Source: Lojkania enalia
Taxonomy: Eukaryota > Ascomycota > Dothideomycetes > Pleosporales
NCBI GenBank assembly: GCA_010094045.1
Contig: ML986595.1
Location: 467,988 to 531,987 of the forward strand
DNA: 64,000 nt
Direction: 5' to 3'
In this document: positions 43,598 to 55,987 of the stretch, piece after piece
How positions within the stretch are numbered: position 1 is the first letter of the stretch
How the letters are laid out: each line of letters opens with the position of its first letter
Notes under the pieces: generated by a model
What the model saw: only the letters and a program-made list of their open reading frames with translations
Told to the model about the DNA's origin: nothing
Databases searched by the model: none
Translations under genes and position numbers: made by a program

Positions 43598-44400
43598 ATG
43601 GGTGTCGAGGAGCAAAAGGAGGAGAAGGAAGTCCTTGAATCCATCTTTCCAGATGAAATAACAGGTCTACTATCTTTGGAGCTCAACCATGAATGTTTCC
43701 TGACTCTCTTCAACAGATATCTCCGAGACAGAATTTCGAGTTTCAATTGTCCTTGATGTCAATAATGACGACGGAGACAGTTCAGAGCCTCGTGGGTCTT
43801 TTTTTTTGGGATAAAATGTTTTCTATTGTTGTCACTCATATATATTTAGCGACCATAATCCTAAACGTCCAGTATCCACCTAACTACCCTGACGAAGCTC
43901 CGCGGCTCGATATATCCACCCCTCCCAATACGCCTAAACACCGGTACCTCGATATACAAGAAGATAAAGCCCGCCTCCTCTCTGTCCTTAATGAAACTAT
44001 CGAAGAGAATCTCGGCATGGCCATGATTTTCACCCTCGTCTCGACCCTTAAGGACGGCGCCGAACTGCTCATTTCCGAGCGCCAGATCGCCAAGCAAGCG
44101 CTTGCAGAAATGGAAGCACAGAAGGCGGAGGAAGAAGAAAATAAGAAATTCCATGGCACGGCAGTGACGAGGGAAACGTTTTTGGCATGGAGAGAGAAGT
44201 TCCAGAAGGAGATGCAGGAAGAGGCGGAAAAGAGGGAGGCAGAAAAGGAAGAAGAGATGAGGAAGAAGAAAGTTAAAGAAGAAAAGCGGTTAACAGGTAA
44301 GGAGCTGTGGCTGCGGGGTCTTGCGAAGGGTGACGAGGGGGATGAGGGTGATGATAGCCTTGAAGGTATAGAGAAGTTGAAAATTGAGGCGACTTCCTAG
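43598..44400 (+). CDS. gir2: RWD-domain protein Gir2/RWDD1
   Basis: Binds Gcn1 through its RWD domain and partners the Rbg2/DRG GTPase, linking it to general amino-acid control. Exons 43598-43664, 43717-43791 and 43850-44400 give 230 residues. The RWD domain spans about residues 1-115: EEQKEEKEVLESIFPDEIT, then EFRVSIVLDVNNDDGD, and the diagnostic YPPNYPDEAPRLDIS, followed by LLSVLNETIEENLGMAMIFT and LVSTLKDGAELLI. A highly charged helix follows (EKFQKEMQEEAEKREAEKEE). The end, LTGKELWLRGLAKGDEGDEG, has the acidic C-terminus seen in this family. Splice junctions are GT..AG; the second acceptor lies directly before CGACC. Convergent with the LYR gene, 78 bp between stops. Confidence 0.88.
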
Positions 44401-44478
44401 CATGTGTACGGTCACAATTAGAATATACCCCTGTCATCGGATACGTATGAGCGCAATAAATTGCATTGGGAGTAGAGT

Positions 44479-45436
44479 TTACGGGTATGAGAATAAATGT
44501 CTCGACCTTGGCCGTCTTTTCCGCCCTCTCACTATCTTCTGTCCCTCCTTGAGTGCTAACTCAGTCTCTTGGTCCACAATTTGCTGCATTCTCAAGGCCA
44601 ATTCCCGATCCGCAAGCATATGCTTCTCATGCAACTTGTTGTTCTCTACCTTAGCCTCTGATATAGCTTCCAGCCATTTAGGGCTTGCCTTGCTTTCCGC
44701 AATTCCACATTCTTTGCGCAAGATTTCATCCCACATATCTTCATTGATTGCAATTGGCGCCCAGTAATTCAATAGCAGGACCTTTTTGTCAAACAGGGAC
44801 ATCCGCGAATCAAGTTTTTGCCTCAACATTCTGCTTAGATTTTCTGGTTGTGGTTTTTTGAGACGCAGAAAGGGTAATCCATTCGCTGAGGCTAGAATAG
44901 GGACATGTCGTGGACCAGATAGAACTTTGCGAGGGTGGGCATCGAGTTCTTTTTGGCCGGGCGGAAGACAGGCGAGCGTTTTCTTAGAGCGGTCTGGAGG
45001 TGATGGGGATAGACGCGGCTGGGGAGGTAAACGTGCTATACCTCGTGGGAGTGAAGGAATGAGCTTTAATAGAAAAGCGATACTGCTAGCATCGCCGGCA
45101 CTCGCTGCATCAAGGTGGTCAAGTGTCTACGCGAAGTTAATGAAACGACAGCTAGTCCTGAAGCAGTCATAGCGAACCTCATAGCCGGCTCTAAATGTCA
45201 AACCAAGCTGGTATGGACCCTGAAGATTTCGATTCTTCCGAAATTTGTTCTGGATCGCATTGCGCAAAGAACTCTGTAGCTCATTGGGGAGCGGTGCAGA
45301 AGAACATCGTACAAGAAGCGCTCTGTAAAGAGCAATCGCTAGGAACTTTATTAAAGGAATGTAACTGAGAGAACTTCAGACACTAACCTGCCACGCGATG
45401 CGGGGTTGATCTTCTAGGGAGGAGGAATCGGGGCAT
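44479..45436 (-). CDS. LYR-motif (complex 1 LYR family) protein
   Basis: Exons 45388-45436, 45178-45338 and 44479-45126 give 285 residues. The N-terminus is basic and hydroxylated without acids (MPRFLLPRRSTPHRVAA), as in mitochondrial presequences, and runs into AIALYRALLVRC, the LYR signature. The two arginines of FRKNRNLQG and GPYQLGLTFRAGYE complete the LYR domain. The C-terminal 200 residues include LPFLRLKKPQPENLSRMLRQ and a helical Lys/Glu-rich region (HEKHMLADRELALRMQQIVD), ending RGRKRRPRSRHLFSYP. LYR proteins act as mitochondrial assembly factors with acyl-carrier protein, but which complex this one serves is not evident. The intron-1 acceptor (CCTAG) was chosen because it is the only one that keeps the LYR frame. 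Confidence 0.78.
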
Positions 45437-46892
45437 ACATGAGATGTACTGGGGCAGTTTTTCGGAGCGTGAAGAGCGACGCGATTTTCTAAATCTGAGC
45501 AGGTAGTCACGTGGGGATATGAACTCTAGCGTGAGGTCTACTCCTAGTCAGGAAGTCTGCAGTCTTACAATACAATGCGTTATTTTGGAGTGAGCAACCG
45601 ACAACAGTTAGTAAGTCATATATTATAAGTTGAATTTGTACGCAAGATGTAATGATATAACTTGATTCATTCTCTCTAATACCCTAAGTCCAGCAAAGGC
45701 CAAAACTCCCATATCCATGCATATAAGTAAGAAGCTGAGGGAAGTATGTTCGCTGCATCACTCATCGCATCAATCTGCAAGCATCATACGCCAATCACTG
45801 AAAACATGGGCGGTGAAAGCCTGCAAGACCTTCTAGTAAGTCGAGCCCTCAGGCGGCTGGGGGATCTTTTTGTGCTGAGGAAGAGCCATGTATCTGAAAG
45901 CAATCAGCAGAGAAGGGTAAATAGATAGTTATTCCTACCGGCGTAACTCTATTAGGATCGTCTCCATGGTAAACTCCCGCTTCCACTGAACAAGACAAGG
46001 CAGCTTAGTCGGGTCAACCTAATAACACCTTTAGCCATATCTGGACGTAGTGTTCCGTCCTTCATACCTTTCCGTTCCGCGAATCGACGCATGGTAGGTT
46101 GATTTTAGAAACGAAGGAAATCTCTGGTGGGACATCAGGGTAGTCGGGACCGCAATGTATCTTCAGGCTGTAAATGCGATTCTCGTGTACGCTCTAGGTA
46201 CGGTGAGTCAGTATGTGGCCAACCTCAGGGAGTAACAGCACACACGTGGGGAGGGCCGAGGATAGTTCCGTTCCAGTCCGACATCAACAGATCATCACCG
46301 TTGTCGAGACCATACGAGCATGCCTCTACCCAAACAGATTAGCACTGGCAGTGACAGTTCCCACGCCGGACCAACACACCAGCGCCTAAGCCCTTTTCAC
46401 CCTTTTCCAACTCCTCCAATAAACGAAAGTTTCGCGGCACCTTTGCGCTCATATCGATAGTTGAAAACGAGGGCCCGAAAGATGATGGCGAGAGTGGGAT
46501 GCACCCCGCTATCGGCGAAAGAGCAAAAGCAGGCGATAGTTTGCGAGACAGCAGTGATTACGCAGTACCGAGACTCTGGGTTTGAGTTTGTGCTTGAGAG
46601 AGAAAATTAGTCTGGTGGTAGTAGTCGGAGACTTTTGTGAGGTCAACCCGGACAGCTCAGTGATTGCGCTGTCCTTGCCTATTGCAATAACTTGGCAAGC
46701 TAAAGAGGTAGCAGCGATCGAGCTAGAGGTCGGTGAAACGATCAGCCGGGCTCCGACTAGGTCCATGTCACCTGCCAGGTTGCTTTTATGGCATAGAAAC
46801 ATGGCCCCATAGTTCTTCTGCGTCTCCTTCCCCGCTAGAACCTCTTCTCTCCCGTGGAATTGCGCCCAGATGCACAGGCCGTTGCCCTGAGG
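45437..46892. other. Intergenic region, no gene supported
   Basis: About 1.45 kb between the starts of the LYR gene and MON2 (divergent). AT-rich near 45600-45680. Frames near 46509-46812 have no domain and no exon partner. No tRNA-like B box was found. Confidence 0.4.
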
Positions 46893-49800
46893 ATGACTGC
46901 ACAGATTCTTGCATCTGAGCTCGGAAACCTCATTCAGGACTCAAGGCGCAAGAATACCGAACTAAGGAACGCTGCAGAGAAATCTCTCCAAGATCTAAAA
47001 GCCCTTCCTGTAACATCTGAAGCCCAACTAGCCGCAGGTAGGCTTTTGTTCACAATCTAGAAATATGGTAATCTGATTATGCAAGAGACCTTTCCCGTCG
47101 TCCGTACTTCATATCGCCCTTTATAATCGCCTGCGGTACACAGAATGCCAAGTTTGCTTCGACCGGAGTATTCTGTCTCCAAAGACTCGCCGTTTCTCGA
47201 GCCCTGCCTAGGGAACGATTGACAGAAGTGCTTGAGGCGCTTAGAGACTGTGTTGCATTGAGTAGGTCCCAGATTGACGCATAATCAGAACTGCATTGTA
47301 ACCTAGATGTAGGTCATGATGTGCAGCTAAAGATTTTGCAAGCATTGCCCTCAATAATTCAGAATTATCCTGCTGAAGTGCGTGGTGATCTTCTTTCAAC
47401 AACACTACAAACATGCTCCGCTCTTCAGAACGCAAAAAACTTTGCGGTTAGCAACACTGCAGCAGCTACTTTGCAACAGCTAGTAATATCTGTATTTGAC
47501 AGAGTGGTTTCAGAAGATGGTGAAGCCCCTGTCCCGTTTCAACTCTAATAAAATGTTGACCACCACCCAAGAGAAGTCGCTAGAGGTTCCTACCGTCGCA
47601 GAAGTCCGCGGAGACGGGGATAACATCCCTGTCAGGCCGGCCGCTCACGATGCTTATAAGGTAACGGATGAGTCCTGCACACTAGACACTTATTAATTGA
47701 TGCTAAGGTTTTCAACGACCTTAATCTGCTTATTACAGGAGAAAAGCCAGTTTTTATTCGGTTTTCTTCGCTTCCCCTGACGTCTACACTAGAACTCATT
47801 GAAGCCGTTCTAGCAAACCATGGTAGGATCATCTCGACGCACGTTGAGCAAGCCCAGATTGTGCGGACACTCCTAATGCCCATGATTATTCGGTCGCTTT
47901 CTGACAAGTTGTCCTTTCCTATCACTCTGCGGGTTATCCGAATTCTCTATCTCTTGATTCGGAACCATCTTTCAATCATGCCTGCAGAATGCGAAATAGC
48001 TTTGGGCCTACTCAATCATATGCTCGATCCCGAGGCGTCTCCACTATGGAAGAGGGCGCTGTGTCTCGAAGTCTTCCGCGGAATCTACTCCGATTCCCGT
48101 CTCATCCTCGAAATATATGGCCAATTTGACGAGCAGGAAGGGAAAAGGTGCATCTTTGGAGATAATCTAGCTGCTTTTGTGCGTCTTGCAACAGAGAAAC
48201 CAGCCATCATTGGACTTGGTCAGCAGTCTTCCGTACCCCTTGGCCGCGCTGATGGCAAAGACAATGCATCTGAGCAAGCAGTCGCTGAGGCTGGAGCACT
48301 TGCTGGAGTTATTGGCGGCCCTGTTGCTGAGACTAACGGTGGTGGGAATTTCATTGGGATTAGCACACAGTGGAGTACGATAAAGACACCTTGCATGGAG
48401 CATCTCGATAAATCAGAAGCACCCAGCCTTCCTGAGACATATGTTTATAGCCTGGTGCTCACATGTATAACCAATGTTTCGGAGAGTCTAGCAAAATTCA
48501 CACTTCCACTCACGGTCCATCACGAGAACAAGGGAAGAAGAAGTAAGACGGGAGAGTTGACCAAATCCGACATTGAAACAACATCCCGCAACCAGCAACT
48601 TTTGCGGACACAATCGTATCGCAGAAAAACAATTCCAGTCAATCCAATCACTCTGACGGACCATTCGGCGCACTCTTACATTCAGACAACGTCTACCCTT
48701 GTCACCGAATGCTGGCCCCCTGTACTCGCCACATGTTCTACCTTCCTCAATGCAACTCTCGACAATGACTATTATCGAGCATTAGTCCGGGCGATACAAA
48801 AGTTTACTCAGGTCGCCGGTCTACTTCGATTATCGACGCCTCGCGATGCCTTTCTCACAACTCTCGCAAAGGCAGCAGTCCCGGCAAGCATGTTGCTTGC
48901 AAACGTCTCTTCGCCGAAAACCCCGCCAACAGAACACTCTGCTGTCTTCTCCAACACCAAGGGCCTGCTTAGCGTAGATAGCCTTGTTAGCCAAGCGTCT
49001 TCATTTTCGCTAGACAAAAGTCGACGCACTTCACACGAGGTCAGCGTCCCAAGCCTTGGCCCTCGAAACCTTTTATGTCTAAGAGCCTTGCTTAATTTGG
49101 CCATCGCGCTAGGCCCTACTCTACAGTCAGCTTGGTCGATCATTTTTGAGACACTACAGGTGGCTGATTTGATCATGGCGATGTCAAACCCTCAAAGTGG
49201 CTTACGGACGCTAGGGGGGTCTAGCAACCGCGTTGAAGCAGACTCAACTTCAGAAAAGCTCGAGGCGGAAACCTCAGCGGTGCAAGCAGCAGCCCGAAGA
49301 CTTTTTGAGAGCACTGTAGACTACCCTAATGAGTCTTTCGTTGAGTTACTAGAAGCCCTGTGTGCACTTCTTAGGCCCGGGAGCGCCTCCGAAAGTGGCC
49401 AGCGTACTCCAATTACCGTGGCACGTCCGCAAATCCTGCACCAACGTCGTATGGGTAGCGTCTCTGGAGTCTCTTTGAACACAGAGTCTAATGCCCGAGA
49501 CTCGATGTTTGCTTTGAATAAGATCGGGGAATTAGCGGCTCTGAACGAGGCACGATTGGCTCAGTACAACCCGGATGAAAGTGGCTGGGACACTTTCGTC
49601 ACAGAACTGGTTAGATATTCTTCTAATGATCGTAAACCAGCTGCGACGAGGCTACTTGCCACGGATGTATTGTCCCGCACGGTGAAGGAAATGGCCGAGC
49701 TTTCCATGGCTGACGACCAACGAAGCGTTATACAAAATCGCATTCTTTCTGCGCTCCAAACACAGATTGCTTCTTTGCATAACATCGACAACGACGACGA

Positions 49801-52197
49801 CATGTATAGCGATACTGATATCAGGATCCACCAAATCGCTCTTGAAGCACTAAAGAATGTTATCGAGCAATGTGGCGAGTCCCTGGTAGCTGGCTGGGAC
49901 TCTGTGTTTGACAGCTTGTTAAGCGTTTTCACCACGCCAGATCCTCTTGCTGAAGCTCAGGAGCCCAATGGACCTCTCGGGAGCCAACGTGCGGCTCATA
50001 TTCCTAAATCTGTCGAGGTCATATCAAAGCAGCTTGCTCGAGCGGCTTTTGGGTCGGTTCAACTTGTCTGCTCTGACTTCTTAGCTGCCGTCCCTGACAC
50101 CTCACTCTCAACGCTACTTGAGCTTTTGCTAAAGTTCTGCCGCCAACAAGATGATCTAAATATGTCGCTTACTGTAAGCACAAACATTAGATTCGTAACA
50201 ATAACTGATTCTTGTAGGCAATCACGTTCTTCTGGAACGTTTCAGATTTCCTTCAATCGCGGAGCGACCTTTCCATGTTACCAAACATTCTAAGCTCCAC
50301 CCAACAGCCGGAAGAAGTGCGCCAGACCATTCAGTTGGAATCGCAGAAAGGCACAATGCCGACACTATGGCTTCAAGTTCTAATAAACCTGTCGGCCGTC
50401 ACAATCGACAGACGTGCTGAACTTCGTAATTCTGCCGTTCAGACCATCCAGCGCATTTTTCAGAACTACGTCGACCAACTAACATCAGCGACATGGATGC
50501 TGTGTCTACGAGTCGTTCTTTTTGGCATGGTCGAGGCCAATCTCGTAGTGCAATCCTCTATACGCCGCGAATCTGGGGCTTCTTCGAGCGAAATCACCCT
50601 CTGGAACGAAACGACTAAGACCATTCTATCAACCGTCACTATATTGATTTCACTATGCATGGATAAGGTCGAAGATACCACTGGGCTTGACGACGCATGG
50701 CTCCATCTATTGAACTATTTCCGAGAATTCTTTCGCTGTGGCTCTCATGCGCTTGGCTCGTCTGTTTTCGCTACTATGGTCGGTGTTCTTTCCAGGATAG
50801 AGAGCCCGCGATCGATTGAGCCATCTACTTTGGCTAAAACGGCAGCAGTCTGGAGAGAATACTTTGGTCACCGTGACGCCTGGCGCAAGTATGCAGAACC
50901 AAATCAGGAGGCCTTTGTAGCATACGCAGAAGCCTTCAAAGCGATATATCGTCTCTCCGAACCATCTCTAGATGTCGAGTTGCCCTCGATGCTATCCAAC
51001 CTCGAGTCATGCATTGTCGATTCCGACGAAATAGCTTATTCGTCTGATATTGATCACATGACACCTTTACAGGCTCAAATCGTGGAATGCGTATCTACAG
51101 TGCGGTCAGGAAGTGCTGGACTTCCTACCTTTTTAATGCAGATGCTCGCCCGTCTTAGTGTTCTACCTTATACCTCTCTAGCAAAAGAGCCTGAAAAGCG
51201 CGGCCCTACATTTGTGGCTCTTTCGAAACAATCCATGGATTTACTTCAAACCATTAGCATCCGACACATACAAGAAGAGGATATTTACTCCAGTGGTGCA
51301 TTCCATTCGGCGCTGAATAGCCTGGCAACACCAATACAGCAGAAGTACATCTGGCAGCGGGAAGGAAAGCCACCGACTATGTGGCAGAAGTCTACTACTA
51401 CGGTCCTCGCTATGCTGGGATCTGGATTGGCACACATTAAGTCCAAGGACATGAAGAGCGAAGCTATCCAAAGCATATGGGCTGAAGTTGTAAAAATTGC
51501 AAGTGGAATTATAGGAGCTCGCGTTCCGCTGTCCACATCATTTAGCACATTAAAGAATGACGAGGCCTTTGATATTGAGGCTTTTCTTAAGCTCCGCAAG
51601 CTCATTACGCTACCTCTAGGCTCAACAGCCGTATCAGATACACTTCGCCGAACATATACCCGCAATCTCTTTGAGACTTCGGTCATCCATCAACCGGCTC
51701 TGGGCGAAATTCCTGACTTGACGTCTGCTCCACTGGAAGACGTTTACAGGGTGCGGTATGGACAGACGATCGATCCTGAACCAAGTGTTCGGTCAGAAAT
51801 GGCGTATGCTTGTCTCTCGGAACTTATTTCTCTTGTGTCTGTCCAGGATGGTTCTGCAGAACGCATTAGGCTTGCCCAAGCAGCGGCTCCTTACCTAATT
51901 CTCCGGGCGGCTCTTCCGTTGAGAGCATACATTGCAGATCGCCCCCTTAGAGGCCGCATGCCTGCACCGAAGTCTCAGCGAAAAGAGATGGTGTTTGTTC
52001 TCGTGGCACTAGGGAAATTGAAGAGTGAGCCACAGGCAATTCCCGATGCACCCGGCGTCACGTCGACTCACAAAAAGCACCTACACCGGCTGTATCCGCT
52101 GCTGGTCAAGGCGACAAAGGTGGCACGAAACGATGTAGAAGTCTTTGAGCATTTGATTAATCTAACCGACATGGTTGGGGAGGAGTTCGGCCTGTAA
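46893..52197 (+). CDS. mon2: MON2 homologue (Golgi/endosome trafficking scaffold)
   Basis: Large Arf-GEF-like scaffold without a Sec7 domain, acting at the trans-Golgi and endosomes. Exons 46893-47037, 47088-47261, 47313-47519, 47572-47660, 47708-50173 and 50218-52197 give 1686 residues, the usual MON2 size. The N-terminal DCB region reads LASELGNLIQDSRRKNTELR, NAAEKSLQDLKALP, PYFISPFIIACGTQNAKFAS and VQLKILQALPSIIQNYPAEV. The HUS region continues with RPAAHDAYKVFNDLNLLITG and PLWKRALCLEVFRGIYSD. Later blocks include QIHQIALEAL-type HEAT repeats and RAELRNSAVQTIQRIFQNYV. Joins at exons 1-5 are tight small introns; the intron-3 donor (GTGAAG versus a GTCCCG alternative) is the only real ambiguity. 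The C-terminus ends NLTDMVGEEFGL. Confidence 0.92.
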
Positions 52198-53173
52198 GAT
52201 GGGCTGACTGCATAGATCTGTGGGGGGCTTTCGTCCTCTAAAAACACGCGGCTGTAAAGGTAGTAGTTCTGCATCTGGAGGATTGCTGGTATAGAGGATT
52301 CCACAGCGGAAACACGGCTCGTACGCGAATCAATCGAGTAACTTTCCACATGCTAAAATTGTGAAGGCAGCCCGTCGATGACTGCCGATGTGACATGGGC
52401 CATCTCACAGGTGGGATATCCTTGAGTGGCTGCCACACTCATGCCTACACTCATGCAAGCCCCGCCACAGTGCAGGTAATTGCGCGTGCCAAGACAGTCG
52501 ATGTGAAAACAGATCCGGAACTCCCGCCCAAGCCGGTCACGGTGCGAAGTGCGAGATGCTCGGTGCTAGATGCTGTAGATGCTGAGGCCACGACCGTGAG
52601 ACATGGATGAGAGATGCTGATTGATACAAGTACGTGGCGGTCGGCCTCAGAGCGGGAGGCGTGGAGGCGTGGAGGCGTGGAAGCGTGGAAGTGTGGAAGC
52701 GTTGTGCGCAGCGCAAGACGTCATCAGAGGCTGGGGAGGAGGGGCAGTCGGGGGGTGGCTGCTGCTGGAGGTTGCGGGGCGGGCGGCGGGCGGCGTTCTA
52801 GGCCGAATAAAGCCAAAGTCGCAGGGACAGGGGCAGGATCACAGGGAAGGGGGCCCACGAGACCACCATACCTTAGGTAGGTACGCTCTTTTGTTCCTGC
52901 ATTATTATTACCTGTCTCCGTCACCACCACAACCACAACCACTTCCTGCGACTTTGGAATACTTCTACTAGCATCTAGAACCCAATTGGTACGTCGGCAT
53001 TCCCTGCCTTCGCGGCGCCACAGTGGAAACACTCGCTGCCTGCGTCCTGAAGTTCACATGCTGCGGATGTCCGGCATCCAGAGCTGCCAACTTCTCCCCT
53101 CCAACCGCCTGGGGAGCTTTCAATGGCCCTGTCTGCCACCAGCAAGTGCTGACTCTCCAAGTTACCTGGCACC
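52198..53173. other. Intergenic region with minisatellite
   Basis: 976 bp between MON2 and the ethanolamine kinase gene, same strand. GC-rich on the right and includes the 8-bp tandem repeat listed separately. A CAC/CAA-rich stretch (CACCACAACCACAACCAC) lies near 52922-52940. No gene supported. Confidence 0.45.
52661..52700 (+). repeat. 8-bp tandem repeat, five units
   Basis: Five consecutive units of GTGGARGC-type sequence (units at 52661, 52669, 52677, 52685 and 52693; the fourth ends T) with an imperfect copy just before. A short minisatellite with G-rich strand bias. Confidence 0.85.
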
Positions 53174-54586
53174 ATGGGATCAGACTCGTCCCCCTTCGAC
53201 TCGATACGGTATATTCCCCTGCAATATGACAGCTCCGACTCGCGCAACTCGGCCCTGAACCTCATTCTCACTTTGCGACCGGAGTGGCGCGAGTCCAAGG
53301 ATACTGTCGACTTTGTCCGCTTCACCGATGGCATCACCAACACAGTACGTCCGCTCATGCCCTCAGAAGCCGCCCTCGCCGTTTTGCAGCATCCGTGCTA
53401 ACTCGGTCGCCACCAGCTGCTCAAGGCTGTGAACAACCTCCCCGGTGTGTCAGAGGCCGAAATCGACCGTGAAGCCGTCCTGCTGCGTGCCTACGGCAAG
53501 GGCACCGATGTGTTGATCGACCGCGAGAGTAAGTCCAGCCACCTCCCCCCCCCTTTCCCGCACCGGCCGTCACGATGCTAACAGCCGGTCCGTCAAGAGG
53601 AATCTTTGGCGCATTGTTTGCTTGCGCGGCACGACCTCGCACCTACCCTTTTAGCTCGCTTCGATAACGGACTGCTCTACAAATATATCCCGGGCAGCGT
53701 ATGTGCGCCTGTAGACCTTCGTCGGTCGGAAGTATGGCGAGGGGTGGCTCGGAGACTGGGAGAATGGCATGCAACGTTACCTATATCGAGTATCAGCAGC
53801 ACGTGTCCTACTCCAACACAGATTGCTCCCAACAATAAACGTGCATCTTTGCGAGCCATGGCGTGCCTTACACCAAGCAAGCCCATTCCGAACGTGTGGA
53901 CTGTTATGCAGAAATGGATACTCGCCCTGCCCACAGGCACCAACGCAGAGAGGACTCGCCGAGACCAGCTCCAGAAGGAACTGGAATGGCTCGTGAAATT
54001 GCTCGGTGACACGCCTGGTATCGGTGGTTCGAACCCGTTCATCTTCGCCCATTGCGACCTTCTCAGCGGTAATGTCATAATCGAGCCAACCCCATCGTCC
54101 GCATCCGCCTCGCGCCGCTCCAGCGCCTCCGGCGAATCCGAAGACCTGGAGACGGCCGTGTGCGTGTCCTTCATTGACTACGAGTACACAGCGCCCGCCC
54201 CGGCCTCGTTCGACATCGCCAACCACTTCGCCGAATGGGGCGGCTTCGAGTGCGACTACAGCGTCCTGCCCGTCCGGTCCGTGCGCCGTGCCTTCCTAAG
54301 GGAGTACCTGCAGAGCTATAGCCTGCACCAACACTGCCCCTATACCGAGTCGGACCTAGACGAGCTATTCGACCAGGTGGACAGATTCCGGGGCGTGCCA
54401 GGCCTGTACTGGGCCATTTGGGCGCTGATCCAGGCGCAGATCTCGCTCATTGACTTCGACTACGCTAGCTATGCTGAAGTCCGACTAGGCGAGTACTGGG
54501 CGTGGAAAAGGGAGTTTAGCGGGGAGAGGGAGAAGGGGCACGAGAAGATGCCCGTGAGAGAGCAGAGATGGGCGCAGGAGGAGTAG
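53174..54586 (+). CDS. eki1: Ethanolamine kinase (choline/ethanolamine kinase family)
   Basis: Phosphorylates ethanolamine with ATP, the first step of the CDP-ethanolamine route to phosphatidylethanolamine. Exons 53174-53344, 53417-53528 and 53598-54586 give 423 residues. The N-lobe reads IRYIPLQYDSSD, then FVRFTDGITNTLLKAVNN and REAVLLRAYGKGTDVLIDRE. The catalytic Brenner motif is FAHCDLLSGNVII (Asp248, Asn253), and the metal-binding motif is VSFIDYEYTAPAPASFDIAN (Asp288). The choline-kinase motif FDIANHFAEWGGFECDYS follows. PGLYWAIWALIQAQISLIDF near the end is typical of EKI. FNNGLLY-like FDNGLLYKYIPG is also present. A Ser-rich insert lies between the two catalytic motifs. Substrate preference over choline is inferred from overall resemblance. 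Confidence 0.9.
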
Positions 54587-55987
54587 GTATCTAGCTAGGC
54601 TGGATTGGATAGGATTCGATTTGTTTGGCTTGGTAGGTGGAATTCTATGTCCTCGCCCAATTTCCTCGTTTCCTCTTTTTTTCATTTTTTTTTTTTTTTT
54701 CATATTCAGTTTTCCATGTTAAAAAAAAAAAATATCTGTCTACATCTCATCTCCTTTGGGTCGGCTGCACCAAAATACAATCTCCTTGCTGCATCTGGAT
54801 CTTGAATATGGAATTTCTTTCCCCCGCCGTTAAATCTAGATGGAGGGTTTTTCGTGGCGGCATGGTGGGCGAGACGATTGAGATGGACGACTCCGGACTT
54901 CAACACCCGAGTTCGTCTTGTCTCGTCTCCCATTCTTACCCTTTCCTTTCCTGGAACTAGCTTTGCTCTAGTCCAGTCTAATTATGTAGGTACTAGCTTA
55001 CTTGCTTGCTGTCGGATCTAGTCGGTTGGCTGGTGAGCAAGCAGGAAATGGACAGATGATTAGCGTGGAAAAAGCATTGGCTCTGGATTCGAGAGCAGAT
55101 TTGGAAGTGGATTTGGGAGTGAACTAAAATGAGGGAGATAATATATATATGTGTGTGTAGGTGGTAGTTGGCTTGACATGGTAATCTTGAGTAGATATTG
55201 AGAAAATGGGGGGTTTGAAGCTGGTTGCAACGAGTTGACCAAATTGTCTCCAAGAGTAGAGCTGGTACGGAATTTGTGCTTGTAAACATGTTTGTGTCCG
55301 TACTTCAGGCTTGTCTTCAACAGATATGGATGGTCTTCTTATAGAAGAGTGATTTTCTTTTTGAGACTGAGCTTTTGGAGTTGATGCTTTGTACCTGTGG
55401 GATGAAGGGCGGGGGAATGTGGTGGTAACGCTAAATACTAGAGATGTACGATTTCGACTCATGTTTGTACAGTGTAATGATTTCTCGAAGTTGTAGAGAG
55501 AATGAGGAGGGTTGGATGCTTTTGATTAATTGAATCGAATGCTTCGGTGGTTGGGTGTCGACATGAGAGGGTCACATGCACATGCAGCGATTCCGATGCC
55601 GATTCTGACTTTCGAAAAATACGGGGATATGTTATATGTATGGTATATTGCTTGGTGTGATTTCATGCTTGTCATGTCACTGGTTCCGAATTTCTCGTTA
55701 AGTTTGTAGTTTTTTTTACTTTTTTCATTCCTTTCAATATTTCTATGTGCTTAACGTTCGTATCTAGCGCTGCCCTAGCTCAAGAAGATACGAAACAAAA
55801 TCAACCTGGATATAATGCGCCTATTCCATCCATTCCAATCCATCAATTCGTTTAAATTCCAAAAAAGAACCCCAGAAATCCATTGACTTTTCCCAACGAG
55901 TTCGATATACCATGTCACCCACTCGTACCCGCCCATCCCAAAACTCCCCTCCTCCCCCTCCCACCCAAAGAAATTTCTTTTTATTTA
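54587..55987. other. Convergent 3' region with homopolymer tracts
   Basis: 1.4 kb between the stops of the ethanolamine kinase and FarA-like genes. It contains long T and A runs (T-rich 54677-54700, A run about 54721-54732), an AT/GT dinucleotide stretch near 55140-55160 and stretches rich in CT. Minus-strand frames at 55124-55462 have low-complexity Ser/Thr/Pro content and no domain, so no gene is called. Confidence 0.45.

Noticed and set aside
45195..45368. 57-codon plus-strand frame starting MSNQAGMDPEDF
   Set aside because: Antisense to exon 2 of the LYR gene, whose LYR motif and splice joins explain the DNA.
14350..52320. A shared 16-mer (TCCACAGCGGAAACAC) at about 14359 and 52300
   Set aside because: About one such match is expected by chance among all 16-mer pairs in 64 kb on both strands; flanks do not align.
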